Below the pieces are notes generated by a model. That model saw only the letters and a list, made by a program, of their open reading frames with translations. It was not told where the DNA came from and ran no database searches. 64,000 nucleotides of DNA from Diplonema japonicum (lineage: Eukaryota > Euglenozoa > Diplonemea > Diplonemida > Diplonemidae). Where the stretch lies: positions 372,001 through 436,000 of the forward strand of contig OZ025687.1 of assembly GCA_964019335.1 (NCBI GenBank), written 5' to 3'. The translations under genes were made by a program, and so were the position numbers. Below are positions 23,613 through 35,040 of this stretch, piece by piece; the stretch's first letter is position 1, and every line of letters begins with the position of its first letter.

Positions 23613-23775
23613 CTAAAACCCGATTTTTACCCTAAGACTGAATTTTTCATAGGTCAAAATAGCACCCTTGAGCGATTTCTGACCCGGGTTCTTTCCTAAT
23701 ATGGGCCGGGAAATATGGAGAATTTTTTTTAAAGGGGGCGGCATGCCCAAAGATGCAACGAAAGTGTCAATTGGC
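23613..23775 (-). repeat. Right terminal inverted repeat
   Basis: Reverse complement of 21431-21592. Its outer end ATTGGC is adjacent to the N gap. Confidence 0.75.
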
Positions 23776-23975
23776 NNNNNNNNNNNNNNNNNNNNNNNNN
23801 NNNNNNNNNNNNNNNNNNNNNNNNNNNNNNNNNNNNNNNNNNNNNNNNNNNNNNNNNNNNNNNNNNNNNNNNNNNNNNNNNNNNNNNNNNNNNNNNNNNN
23901 NNNNNNNNNNNNNNNNNNNNNNNNNNNNNNNNNNNNNNNNNNNNNNNNNNNNNNNNNNNNNNNNNNNNNNNNNNN
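23776..23975. other. Assembly gap (200 N)
   Basis: Exactly 200 N, probably a scaffold gap of nominal size. It truncates the transposon's right end. The real length and content are unknown. Confidence 0.98.
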
Positions 23976-24285
23976 ATTTGCAAAATTAGGGTAAAAATTG
24001 AGGGGAGTAAAATCAAAACTACCTTTATTCACACCCAATGAATTTTCTGTCACTCTTTGGGGGGGAAAAAAGAAGGAAAGGGAACAAAAAAGATTCACCC
24101 GAGTCTTTTGTTGTGAACAAAAATAGCTATGTTATCCCTCTTCTTCTTTTTTATTATCGCCCCCTTCCCCTTAATGCCAACACACCTGTTCACAGCACAG
24201 TATCATAAGAGAAGAACTTTTATAAAAAAAAAAAGAAAAGAAAAAGAAAAAAAAACCAAAAAAAAAAAAAGTGATAAATCACAAA

Positions 24286-27200
24286 ATGTGGTCGGTCCAA
24301 GGCACGACCCTGCTCTTGGTTATGGGAGCCCAGGCTGTGCTCAGCGTAGCCCCTACTTACATAGGTTGCTTTAAAGACGGTACCCCAAGAAAATTCCCTT
24401 TGAAGTCATCAACCTCTGGTTCAGTGACACCAACTATCTGCATGGCAGAGTGCGCAAGCGCAGGTCACACATATGCAGGCCTTACTTCAGGCAACGAGTG
24501 CTGGTGTGCCAGTGACCTCCAGCCCTTGCAGCGTACACACGATGGGCAATGCAGCACCCCCTGTGCTGGTGATGCCGGTCAGATCTGCGGTGGCAACCTC
24601 AAGCTGGCTGTCTACACCGATACCCCCCCTGCTGTCTACGCCCCTATGCTGGAGGGCTGCTTTGAAGATGACGTCGGCTCCAGGAAGCTCCCCCTCAAGG
24701 CCTACGCCTACGACGGCAACACCATCGAGATGTGCACTGGCGTCTGCCAGCACAATGGTTACAAGTACGCCGGCATCCAGTTCGGGAGGGAATGCTTCTG
24801 CGGTAACGACCTCTCCACATCGACACGTGTCCTTGTCACCCGTTGTGACATGGACTGTCCGGGCAATGCTGCCCAGAAGTGCGGTGCCGGTGGCAAGAAC
24901 AGTGTGTACAGGCTGGAGGCGGTCACGTCACCCAAGCCCACCCCCGTCAGGGAGGGCTGCTTCCACGACGAAATCTCGGCCATCCACAACAAGCTTGAGT
25001 TCTTCGCCTACGACAGTGTTGTCAACACCGTGGAGGAGTGCACAGGGCTGTGCCAACACAACGGCTACACGTACGCTGGTCTCCAGTTCGGTATTCAATG
25101 TTACTGCGGCAACAGCATCTCGTCGTCGGTGAGGGCTGGCAACAGTGAGTGCAGCATGGAGTGCCCCGGCAACTCCCTCCAAACGTGCGGTGGGGTCGAC
25201 AGGAACGAGATCTACAGCCTCAAGGCTGTGGTTAAGCCCACGCCTACTGACCTCGTCGGTTGCTTTGTTGACTACAACGAGAGCAGGACGCTGCCCCACT
25301 CTGCCTTCAACGACAGCACAACCACCGTCCAGTACTGTGAGGACTCCTGCCGCGCTAGCGGGTACGCGTACGCTGGTCTGCAGCACGGTGACCAGTGCTG
25401 GTGCGGCAACAACCTCCCCCCTGTTCGCGCTGGAATGGGAGAGTGTGACAGGGTTTGCACTGGTGACGCCTCGGCCACCTGCGGTGGTATTGACAGGAAC
25501 CAGGTGTACGCCATTAACGGTGTCCCAGCATTCCACCCCCCTGCTCTCGTGGGGTGCTTCCACGACAGCATCAATGACAGGGTCTTCGCTCTCGCATTCC
25601 AGAACGACAAGACCACTGCCACTGACTGCCAGGGTGTGTGCCGCCACAATGGGTACAACTACGCTGGTCTGGAATTCAGCACTGAATGCTACTGTGGTAA
25701 CTCCGTGGCCACTGCGCGCCACACTCTCCAGGCCGAGTGCGACATGAATTGTGCCGGGAACTCAAGCCAAGAATGCGGTGGTACCGGGAGACTGCAGGTC
25801 TACGAGGTTGTTGACTTGGCTGATCCCGTGCACCCGACCCCCGAAGTCATGGGCTGCTACAAGGACTCGGGTTCGAACAGGAGGCTGCCCGTCCTGGCTT
25901 GGGACCATGATGACACGACGCAGGAAGCGTGCATTGAGTCTTGCCGTCACAACAACTACGCGTTCGCAGGGCTTCAGTTCGGCAGGCAGTGCTTCTGTGG
26001 TAACACGCTCAGCACTTCGACGCGCACTGCCGACTCTGAATGCAACACTCCTTGCAGTGGCATGACTTCTGAGAACTGCGGTGGTCCCTTGAGGAACTGG
26101 GTGATCAACCTTGAAGGCGCAACCCCCTCGCCCCCTGCGACTGTCTACGAAGGGTGTTACGTCGTTAGCTCCCCCAGGGTACTGTCCTCAGCCGGTTACA
26201 CCGCAAGCGACAACACGATCGAGATGTGCATCTCCGTGTGCCGTCACAACGGCCACACTTTTGCTGGTCTTGACGGTCAGGAATGCCGTTGTGGTAGTGA
26301 CATTACCGGGGCAACATCCACCCCAGAGTCCGAGTGTAACACACCGTGCCCGGGCGACAACACCAAGATCTGTGGTGGATCCAGCCGCAGCAGTATCCAC
26401 AGGATCCCGCCCACCGTTATCCCATCCAACGACTTCTTCGGTTGCTACCTCGAGGGTGCCCTTGACCACAAGGAATTCACCAGATCTGATGCCACGCATG
26501 ACCTCTGTCTGTTGAAGTGCAGTGGTTTGGGTTACACCAAGGCTGCTCTGGAGGAGGGAACTGAATGCTGGTGTGGGAATTCGCTCAACACCGACCGCAC
26601 TATTAGTGCTGAGTGTGACACCGCCTGCTCGGGTGACGCTTCGCAGAAGTGCGGTAGCAGCAACAGGGCTACCGTGTACAGCTTCAACGGCCCCCCTGTG
26701 AGCACCCCTCGCAGCGTCTTGGGGTGCTTCATCGACGACGTCATGGCACGCAAGTTGGACGGGTTCACGTACACTAACGCTGCAAACACTGTTGATGAGT
26801 GCATGGCTGTGTGCTTCACTAACGGGTTTGCGTACGCAGGTCTGCAGAACGGTGACTCCTGCTACTGCGGTGATGACGTTGCGACGTCGATGCGTACTGG
26901 GCTTACCGAGTGCGAAGTTCCGTGTGCCGGGAACATTGCTGAGAACTGTGGTGGTGCTACCAACAACCTTGTCTACAGCTTCAACCCGATTCCCCCCACT
27001 CCAGTCTACAACTTTGTTGGGTGCTTCAAGGGTGGTGTTACTGGTCCTACTTTCTCGTACACCAGCACTGCCATGACGATTGATGAGTGCGCTGATGTGT
27101 GCTCCCACAACAGTCACACCCGCTTCGGTCTGGTGGGCGGAAACCAATGTGTTTGCGGATCTAGCGCTCCCACTGCTGACATGACTGCGCCCTCTGAGTG

Positions 27201-30200
27201 CAACACAGTCTGCACTGGCAACGCTGGTGAGAATTGCGGTGCTAATACTTACCACAGCGTGTATACCTTCGGCTCTCTGCCCACTACACCTGCTTCGCAG
27301 CGCATCGGTTGCTTCGGGGACGATACTATGGCAAGAAAGCTTTCCCTCGCGTACAGCAGTGCGGACAACACTCGCGAGCTGTGCGCTGCCACGTGCCACC
27401 ACAACGGCAACGACTTCTACGCACTGCAAGCGTCTACTGACTGCTACTGCGCGGGTGACATCAGCACCTCCTTGATGACCACTGACAGCGAATGTGACCT
27501 CACTGCCGCTGCGGACAACATGCAGAACGGTGGTGGTGACGCAGAGAATGAAATCTGGAGTTTCACCATGAACACCCCCGGCGCAGCCCCTGCTTCCACG
27601 TCTGTTGGGTGCTTCCAAACACCAACCTTGAACCTACAGTACGCATCCGCTGACAACTCACTGTCCAACTGTGCAATGGCATGCAATTACCACGGTCAGA
27701 ACATCTTTGCTATGAAGAGCAACGAATGCTACTGCGGGGCCTCGGTTACTGGGGGCTCCTGGCTTCAGGAGAGCGAATGCAGCACAGCCTGCCCTGGAAA
27801 CATGGCCGATACGTGTGGCGGTGCCACGACCATGTCTGTCCGCAGATTCAGTGGTTCGGACCCCGTGCTGCCCAGCCACTCTGCGGTTGCTTGCTTCAAG
27901 GACAACGTTTCCATGAGGCAGTTCGCGTTCCTCGCCGGTACTAGCGACTTGACTACCGTTGAGCGCTGTGGGCTGATCTGCAACTACAACGGTTACGACT
28001 TGTTCGCGCTCCAGAACGGGGACTCTTGTTACTGCGGTAGCGCTTACGGCAACGGTGAGCTCACTCACGAGGTTCACTGCTCCACGCAGTGCGCAGGTGA
28101 CAGCGGGGCCAACTGTGGCGGTGCCCTTTACAACATGGTGTACAGCTTCGGTGCCACTGCCGCCATCCCTGATGCTCCTAGCTTCCACTACGACGGGTGC
28201 TATGTCGAGGCGGGGAACTTCGACCTGAACTACCAGCACTCTTCCACCACCCAAGAGCAGTGTGCCCGCGTTTGTCACTTCAACTCATTCAGCTACTTCA
28301 CCATCAGGGATGGTGACAGCTGCTACTGCAGCAACTCGCTGGTCAGCTCTACCAGGAGAGTCTCCGATGAGTGTGAAACCCCTTGTGCAGGTGACAACAG
28401 TCAGAGCTGCGGTGCCACCAACCGTCACCGTGCGTTCAGCTTTACGGCGCCTCCCGCGCTTACACCTGAGTTGGTTGGATGCTTCAAGGACTCAACCTCC
28501 AACAGGAGGCTGACCCTTGCCTACACCAGTAACATCAACACCATCGAAGAGTGCGCAGCAGTGTGCAAGCATAACAATTTCGATTACTTCGGTCTGCAGT
28601 TCAGGTCTGAGTGTTACTGTGGTAGCGCAGCTCAGGCCCAGAACTCGGAAAGGACTGCCATAGATGAGTGCGCTGATAAATGCTCAGGCAACAGCGCTCA
28701 GATCTGCGGTGACGGCAACCGCAACAGCATCTACTCATTCGTGGGTGTTCCATCCGAGCCGACTAGGCACCACGTCGGGTGCTACGCAGACTCCAGCTCT
28801 AGCAGGATGTTCACCAGAGTGTACCGTGACTCCACTAAGAACAGCCAGGCGGAGTGCGCTCATGCGTGCCACTGGAATGGTTACAAGTTCTTTGGTCTTC
28901 AGAACAGAGATGAGTGCTACTGCGGGAACTCTTTGTCTTCTTCCGTCGGGAGGGCCGCCAGCACATCTTGCGACCTTGCCTGCAGCGATAGCTCTGTGGG
29001 TGGCATCTGTGGTGGTCACCTTGAGAACAGCGTGTACGCGTTCAACATGGCTGACATCCCAGTCTTCCCGGCAGGCGAGCACTTGGGTTGCTACACGGAC
29101 AGCTCCAGCAACAGGGTCCTGAGCGGCCCCAGCTACACTCTCGTCCCAACGAACACACCCGCTGAGTGCGGTGCGTTCTGTCACTCGCGTGGCTACGACT
29201 GGTTCGGTGTTGAGTACAGTAACGAGTGCTACTGTGGGAACAGCATGACGTCTGGCTCCCAACGTACCCTGCTGAGCGACTGTGATGACACCTGCTCTGG
29301 TGACTCGAATCTGATCTGCGGTGGTGGTAACCGTATCAACATCTACAGCTTTGTCGGTCTCCCCCCATCGCCCGGTACTCTGGATCATGTGGGTTGCTAC
29401 GAGGACAGCACCTCGAGCAGGAGGCTGACCCTCCAGTACACCTCGTCAGAGAACACCATCGAACGCTGCGCTGAGGTTTGCTTCTACAACGGCTTCGACT
29501 ACGTCGGTGTGCAGGACAGGGACGAGTGCTACTGCGGGAACAGCCTTGCGACCTCGCAGCGCACGATCTCGGAGTTCTGCAACCGAGCCTGTGATGGCAA
29601 CCCAGCGCAGAACTGCGGTGGCAACCTCGAGAACAGCATCCACAGCTTTGTGGGGCTTCCAACAGCCCCCAGCCCTCCCACACATGTCGGGTGCATGGTG
29701 GACAGCAACTCGAACAGGATCTTCTCGCTTGTGTACCAGGACAGCTCCCTCACCATGGCACAGTGTTCAGAGGTGTGCTTCTACAGGGGCGCTGCTTACT
29801 CTGGTACCCAGAACGGCAACCAGTGTTGGTGTGGTACCCAGGCGCAGTTCGATGCGGCTAGGCGCACTGCCACCGACCTCTGCAACGTCGACTGCGAAGG
29901 TGACAACAGCGAGAAGTGTGGTGCTCCTTTCCTGAACAGTGTCAACGCCCTGCTCACGGCACCTACGTACCCCTCCTACAACTACCAGGGCTGCTTCAGG
30001 GACTCTCTGCCTCACAAGATCAACGCCTTCAACTACATCTCGGTAAACGGGAACGACAGGGACGAGTGCTTCAGGGCGTGCAACCACAACGGGTACACCT
30101 ACGCCGCCCTGCAGTTCGGGAGGGAGTGCTACTGCGGTGACGACCTTTCCACCTCTTCCAGGACTGTTTCCGCGGAATGCAACCAGCAGTGTCCGGGCGA

Positions 30201-31149
30201 CAACAGTCAGACCTGCGGTAGTTCCGGCAGGAACGAGGTGTACTCCACAGCCGCTACACCCACGGCGCCAACATACTACCAGGTAGGGTGCTTCAAGGAC
30301 GACGGGAATGATAGAAAGATGGGCAACTACATCTTCAAGAACAGCGCGACCACTTACGAGGAGTGTGCCTTGGCGTGCCATCATGATGGGCGTGAGTACT
30401 TTGCCATCCAGGCAGGCGACGAGTGCTACTGCGGTGATGACATCTCAGCGATTGAGCGTACTTTCACGCAGGCTTGCGACACACCGGTGGCGGGCAACCC
30501 GACCCAAAAGCTTGGCGGCGGGTTTCATCTTCTGATGGTGTTCAAGTTGAGTTGGTTCCCCAACGCGCCGTCACCGGTGCTCCAGGGGTGCTTCAAGGAC
30601 TCCTCGTCGAACAGGAGGATGACGTTCGCCTTCCTTGACAACTCGATCACCCGCGGGGAATGCTCGAACGTTTGCAGGCACAACGGGTACACCTATGCAG
30701 GTCTCCAGTCAGGTACTGAGTGCTGGTGCTCGAACACCCTCACCAACGCGAAGCGTACTGGCATCGGTGCCTGCAAAACTAAGTGCAGGGGGTGGGACGC
30801 ACAGACCTGCGGTGGTTCCTTCAGGAACGAGGTGTACGCAGTTGTCGATGTTCCAGCACAACCCGCGCCTGTGAGCGAGGGTACATGCAGGAAGGAGACT
30901 TCTTCCAACAGAATGTTCACTTACCAGTACCAGTCCAGCAGCTACACGACTATCGATGACTGCTCCGGTGTCTGCAGGCACAATGGGTTCGTTTACGCTG
31001 GTCTCCAGAACGGGAAAGAATGCTGGTGTGGCGCGACAGACAACTACTTGACATACCCTGAGTCGGGTAACTGCTGGAAGGCATGCTCCGGTGGCGGGAC
31101 GCCTGCGTACTGTGGTGGTCCGTTTGTGAACCGTATTTTCAGGGTGTAG
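24286..31149 (+). CDS. Giant secreted protein with 23 WSC domains
   Basis: A 2287-aa protein with an N-terminal signal peptide (MWSVQGTTLLLVMGAQAVLS). About 23 tandem WSC-type Cys-rich modules follow, roughly 97 residues apart, with no membrane anchor. Each module has a GCF.D start, a C..VCRHNGYTYAGLQ-like core, an ECYCGN motif, and C...C.GD..Q.CGG near the end. Modules 11 and 21 have lost the final cysteines (NGGGDAE and KLGGGFH instead of CGG). The last module starts GTC instead of GCF. WSC domains are carbohydrate-binding in fungal wall sensors and some hydrolases. Here the protein likely binds extracellular glycans, for adhesion or substrate capture (inference). The frame is intron-free and GC-rich. 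I chose ATG 24286 over the upstream in-frame GTG at 24271 because it begins the signal peptide. It is the first gene of the plus cluster. Confidence 0.93.
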   Translation: MWSVQGTTLLLVMGAQAVLSVAPTYIGCFKDGTPRKFPLKSSTSGSVTPTICMAECASAGHTYAGLTSGNECWCASDLQPLQRTHDGQCSTPCAGDAGQICGGNLKLAVYTDTPPAVYAPMLEGCFEDDVGSRKLPLKAYAYDGNTIEMCTGVCQHNGYKYAGIQFGRECFCGNDLSTSTRVLVTRCDMDCPGNAAQKCGAGGKNSVYRLEAVTSPKPTPVREGCFHDEISAIHNKLEFFAYDSVVNTVEECTGLCQHNGYTYAGLQFGIQCYCGNSISSSVRAGNSECSMECPGNSLQTCGGVDRNEIYSLKAVVKPTPTDLVGCFVDYNESRTLPHSAFNDSTTTVQYCEDSCRASGYAYAGLQHGDQCWCGNNLPPVRAGMGECDRVCTGDASATCGGIDRNQVYAINGVPAFHPPALVGCFHDSINDRVFALAFQNDKTTATDCQGVCRHNGYNYAGLEFSTECYCGNSVATARHTLQAECDMNCAGNSSQECGGTGRLQVYEVVDLADPVHPTPEVMGCYKDSGSNRRLPVLAWDHDDTTQEACIESCRHNNYAFAGLQFGRQCFCGNTLSTSTRTADSECNTPCSGMTSENCGGPLRNWVINLEGATPSPPATVYEGCYVVSSPRVLSSAGYTASDNTIEMCISVCRHNGHTFAGLDGQECRCGSDITGATSTPESECNTPCPGDNTKICGGSSRSSIHRIPPTVIPSNDFFGCYLEGALDHKEFTRSDATHDLCLLKCSGLGYTKAALEEGTECWCGNSLNTDRTISAECDTACSGDASQKCGSSNRATVYSFNGPPVSTPRSVLGCFIDDVMARKLDGFTYTNAANTVDECMAVCFTNGFAYAGLQNGDSCYCGDDVATSMRTGLTECEVPCAGNIAENCGGATNNLVYSFNPIPPTPVYNFVGCFKGGVTGPTFSYTSTAMTIDECADVCSHNSHTRFGLVGGNQCVCGSSAPTADMTAPSECNTVCTGNAGENCGANTYHSVYTFGSLPTTPASQRIGCFGDDTMARKLSLAYSSADNTRELCAATCHHNGNDFYALQASTDCYCAGDISTSLMTTDSECDLTAAADNMQNGGGDAENEIWSFTMNTPGAAPASTSVGCFQTPTLNLQYASADNSLSNCAMACNYHGQNIFAMKSNECYCGASVTGGSWLQESECSTACPGNMADTCGGATTMSVRRFSGSDPVLPSHSAVACFKDNVSMRQFAFLAGTSDLTTVERCGLICNYNGYDLFALQNGDSCYCGSAYGNGELTHEVHCSTQCAGDSGANCGGALYNMVYSFGATAAIPDAPSFHYDGCYVEAGNFDLNYQHSSTTQEQCARVCHFNSFSYFTIRDGDSCYCSNSLVSSTRRVSDECETPCAGDNSQSCGATNRHRAFSFTAPPALTPELVGCFKDSTSNRRLTLAYTSNINTIEECAAVCKHNNFDYFGLQFRSECYCGSAAQAQNSERTAIDECADKCSGNSAQICGDGNRNSIYSFVGVPSEPTRHHVGCYADSSSSRMFTRVYRDSTKNSQAECAHACHWNGYKFFGLQNRDECYCGNSLSSSVGRAASTSCDLACSDSSVGGICGGHLENSVYAFNMADIPVFPAGEHLGCYTDSSSNRVLSGPSYTLVPTNTPAECGAFCHSRGYDWFGVEYSNECYCGNSMTSGSQRTLLSDCDDTCSGDSNLICGGGNRINIYSFVGLPPSPGTLDHVGCYEDSTSSRRLTLQYTSSENTIERCAEVCFYNGFDYVGVQDRDECYCGNSLATSQRTISEFCNRACDGNPAQNCGGNLENSIHSFVGLPTAPSPPTHVGCMVDSNSNRIFSLVYQDSSLTMAQCSEVCFYRGAAYSGTQNGNQCWCGTQAQFDAARRTATDLCNVDCEGDNSEKCGAPFLNSVNALLTAPTYPSYNYQGCFRDSLPHKINAFNYISVNGNDRDECFRACNHNGYTYAALQFGRECYCGDDLSTSSRTVSAECNQQCPGDNSQTCGSSGRNEVYSTAATPTAPTYYQVGCFKDDGNDRKMGNYIFKNSATTYEECALACHHDGREYFAIQAGDECYCGDDISAIERTFTQACDTPVAGNPTQKLGGGFHLLMVFKLSWFPNAPSPVLQGCFKDSSSNRRMTFAFLDNSITRGECSNVCRHNGYTYAGLQSGTECWCSNTLTNAKRTGIGACKTKCRGWDAQTCGGSFRNEVYAVVDVPAQPAPVSEGTCRKETSSNRMFTYQYQSSSYTTIDDCSGVCRHNGFVYAGLQNGKECWCGATDNYLTYPESGNCWKACSGGGTPAYCGGPFVNRIFRV

Positions 31150-31489
31150 AGGGAGATTAGGGTAATTTAAAATTTAAAAAAAAAAAAAAAAAGTAGAAAT
31201 CGTTTTGCCGTGTATATGTTAAGTCCCCCTCACGGAAGAAAATGTGGGCCATGAAAAAGCAGTAGTGGTTCAAAAGAGGCGAACGGGTGAAATTAAAAAA
31301 AAAAAAAAACTACTTACTTACCTGCAAAAAAAAAAGAGAAAAAGTGACGTGTATTGTTTAAACCTCTTGATTTACCTTCTTTTCTTCTTCTTTTTTTTTT
31401 CCCCTTCGTGTAAGAAGAAAAGAAAAAAAAAAGAAAAAAAAGAAAAAAGTAAACTCGGCCTCATTTGTTTGGTAATAAATGGGGGGTTT

Positions 31490-31531
<42 letters not shown>

Positions 31532-31554
31532 ATAAGGGAGCGAAGGAAGAGGGG

Positions 31555-31599
<45 letters not shown>

Positions 31600-32561
31600 C
31601 TCCCCAAACACATTTTTCACCACTCATCCCCCCCCCCCCCCCCCCCCGGCCTGTTGCATTCTTTTAAATATCCCTATTCACCCGCCCCCCGTTTTCCAGA
31701 AAAAAAAAGGAGTGCAAAAAAGGGAGGGGAAGATTGCAAGAAGACATTAAAAACCAACTATGTAGTGTACCAGATCTTCTGTCAGTTTCCCCTCTTTTTT
31801 TTTCTTTTTTTATTTGCTCTCCTTTCCCAGACCTTATGTCGATTCCCCCCCCCCCCCCCTCTTTCTTTTTCAACGCCAGCGTCGCTTCGTGGACTCCTTT
31901 CCCCCCTTTTTTTTTTACTCTGCACCCCCTTTTTTTTATTCTCGTATCCCCTGTAGTTTTACATTAACCCTTTTTTTATATAGGTAGTAGGTCTAGGTTT
32001 TTTTTTTTAAATATTTTTTTGAATGGGAAAAAAAAAAAAAAAAAAAAAAAAAAAGACAAAGAACTAGGGAAAGCAAGTGCGGACAAAGGGGAAAACCGCT
32101 GCTCTCCCCCCCCCCCCCCTCCCAAAAAAGATTGTAGTTTTTGACTCGGGGAAAAGAAGAAACGGGGGGGAAAAAAAAAAGAAAAGAAAAGGCGCAACAA
32201 CCCTTTGCCTTGGTCATAAGCATTTTCCATAGTTGTTGTGCAAATTCTTTTTTTTTTTTTTTTGAAGAACGAATAGTCAAAACTGCATGGAAGCAGTCCG
32301 TCTCTCTCCGGTTTTTTTTTTTTTTTTTTTCCCCTTAACCCATCCTCACTCCTCATTTTTGTTGCCCCTCCCCGATTCCCCCACTCCCTTTTTATTTCAC
32401 CCGTTTGCACTATGTCTCAAGAAAAAAAAGAAGAAAAAAAAAAAAAAAAAAACTGGAAAAACAATACGGAAACTGACTTTGACAACTGCCTGTTTCTCCT
32501 GGGGGATTTGTTTCTTTGTTTCTCTTTTTTTTTCTTCTTTTTCTCCTCGTGTTATCCCTGT

Positions 32562-32601
<40 letters not shown>

Positions 32602-33753
32602 CCCTGTGTTCGTCAAAGAGGTAAGGAGAACCGAGGTATTTTTTTTTTTGAAAAAAAACTATCACCGGGGAAAAAAAAATGGGAACAAAAAAAAAAAAGA
32701 GAACCTACTGTACAAAGAAAAAAAAAGAATGAGAGACTGGAAAAGAAAGAAAGAAAAAAAAATGAAAGGACACCTGTCGTTACCTTTCTGTTGTTTTTTT
32801 TTTTTTTAATTCCTTTTCTCCAAGGAGGGAATGGAAAAGCAAAAAAAAAAAAAAGAGAGAACAATAAACAAAAAAAAAAGAAGAATAGCGCAGTATATCC
32901 CCCTCCCCCTGCCTCTTCCTTTTTTTTTTTAATTCTTTGGTAGGCAGCGGCTAACAACTTCTTCCCCATCATAAGAAAATATTTTTATCTTTTTATTTCC
33001 TCCCCTTTAAAAAAAAAAAAGATTGCAACTAATGTGTTTTGGCCTTCCCCCCATCATTCCCGTTTTCTTTTATTTAGCACTGTGTGTTTCCCTCCTCCCC
33101 CCTCCCCCTCCAGAGCTGACACAGGGCAATGAAGCATTCCAGGTGTGAAGTCATGGATGGGCAAAGGGGGGGTATTTTTTTTTTCGGAGAAGCGGGAAAA
33201 AAAGAAACTGAGTAAATCTTCACACAATCCAACCCTCTCCACTTTTTTGATCAACTACAGTTTCATCAGGGGGTCAAGAAAGTGTCTTCACCGTTCTTTT
33301 TTTTTTTTTTTTTTTTTGCGCCTTGTTCCCGTCTTCACTTCCCCTTTCCCCCCCCCTTTTTTTTTACCCCCTCGATTTTTTTTTTTTTGGTTAGTTTAGT
33401 TTCCTCTTCCCCCCCGTTTCCCCTCTCTCTCTTTTATTTTCCTTTTTTTTTTCCCTCTGCTGTTGAGGGGGAAGAAAGAGAAAAAAAAAAGACACAGATA
33501 AATGAAGGGAGAGAGGGAAAGGGGGGGGGGGGGGGGGGAGGAGCAGCAACACATCGGGAGATTGGAGTTGCACCATCTTGCGAACTTCCCACAAGCCCCT
33601 TTATTTCCACTCTTTTCATTGATTATTCCCTTCCCCTTACTTCGTTCTTTCCCCATCCCTGTTTTCCCTGCAACCCCTTGTTTCTTTAAAACATCATAAG
33701 TTGAGTTTTTAATTTAAAAAAAAAAAGAACTGCAAAGAAGTAAATGTGAAGGG

Positions 33754-33791
<38 letters not shown>

Positions 33792-35040
33792 CTTTGAACT
33801 TATGATTGCCAAGAAAGAATGGTCCGTAGGCCACGTCTGAAGTATTTAAAAAAAAAAAAAAAAAAAAAAAAAATATAGTAGTCGGAAAGGGGGGAGAAAG
33901 GGTAAGAGGGGAGAAAAGTTTTTTTCCCGTTATTCCCCTTGAAATTGGCACGCCACTGCCCCCTTTCAGTTTTGCTACCTTTTTTTTTTCCCACCCAAAA
34001 CTCTGCGAGAATAACTAAAAAGAAAGAAGAAGGAAAAAAAAAAAAAATCTTCATAGTGCCTGTAATGAAGATAAGTGGGAACGGGAGCCTTCAGCCTGGA
34101 ATTTTAGTAATTGCTTTTTTTTTTTTTTGTTTTTTTTTGTTTTTTTGTGTGTGTACGTCCCCTCTTATTTCTCTATAAAGCCTCCCTACCCCCCTTTTTT
34201 TTCCCCGTTTTTTTTCCTTCGCAAAAAAAAAAAAAAACTTTTGACAACTGAAGTTATCTTCTTCTCATGCCTTGTTCGACAAAAAAAAGTGGAGGCAGCA
34301 GAAGGAACAGAAACCCTTTGCACCTTCCCCTTCGCTCCAGTAGTTTATATTTTCTCCCCCCTCCTACAAGAACCAAATGCGCTTTTTTCATCTCAAAATA
34401 AAATTGCCTCCCCCCCCCCCCCCCCCCTCTTTCTTTTCTTCTTTTTTGTTTTGGTTTTTCACTCTTTTCTTTGTTTCTTTACATCATTCAAAGAGTGATT
34501 GGAGAAAACTTAAAAAAAGATTTTGAAAAAGAACAAAAAAAGCGGGGGGGGGGGGGGGGGAGCTAAATGGATGCGGGGAGAAAAAAAAATGAAAATATCA
34601 CACCAAAAGAAAAAAGAAAACACTTTACAACAAAAAAAAAAAGCAACAACAAGAAAAAAAGAGGACAACAAAACCGAAGAAGGGGGGAGAAAAAAGAAGA
34701 AAAAAAGAAAAGGAAACATCCTCTTCCTCAGCCAGTACCCCCTGCTCCACCTTTCCAACAAAAGTGAAGATACTTGTGGGGCCTCGGGGCATAGAGCCCA
34801 GGCTTTTTTTTTTTTTTTTTTCTTTCTCTCCTACCTCCCCCTACTCCCAATTATCCCTTTTATCACGTACCCACTTGTTTCCTCTCTTTTTTTTTCTTTT
34901 TTTTTTCTTCTCCTTTCCTCCCACTTTCATCCCCCTTTTTATTTATTTTTTTCTCACCCACCTCCACCCCTTTTTTTTTATTTATTTCTCCCCCCTCCCC
35001 TCCCACCAAACCCTCACTCCCTTTTTTTTTTTTCTCCTTT
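31150..35040. other. Long homopolymer-rich intergenic region
   Basis: Almost 4 kb of A, T, C and G runs (for example ~30 A at 31557-31587 and long G runs near 33520-33540 and 34543-34560). Open frames are low complexity only. I find no RNA gene or conserved protein. Confidence 0.6.

Larger units (their letters stand above)
21431..23775 (+). mobile_element. DNA transposon with ~160-bp imperfect terminal inverted repeats
   Basis: The left arm (21431-21592) and right arm (23613-23775) are reverse complements. The outermost 16 bp (21432-21447 against 23760-23775) are perfect. A TTCCCGGCCCA block in the middle and an AAAATTCAGTC(C/T)TAGGG block at the inner ends also match. Between the arms lies a single transposase gene. 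The right arm runs straight into the N gap, so the true right end and any target-site duplication cannot be seen. The left end may also extend further out than called. Confidence 0.8.
19971..24285. other. Divergent strand-switch region
   Basis: All genes to the left are on the minus strand and all to the right on the plus strand, so transcription diverges from here. In kinetoplastids such regions are polymerase II start regions. Applying that here is inference. The region contains homopolymers, a mixed-sequence island at 20205-20310, one transposon and an assembly gap. No promoter motif is recognisable. Confidence 0.6.

Noticed and set aside
26188-27618. A 476-aa frame antisense to the WSC gene
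   Set aside because: It lies inside the repetitive WSC array on the opposite strand and has no domain of its own.
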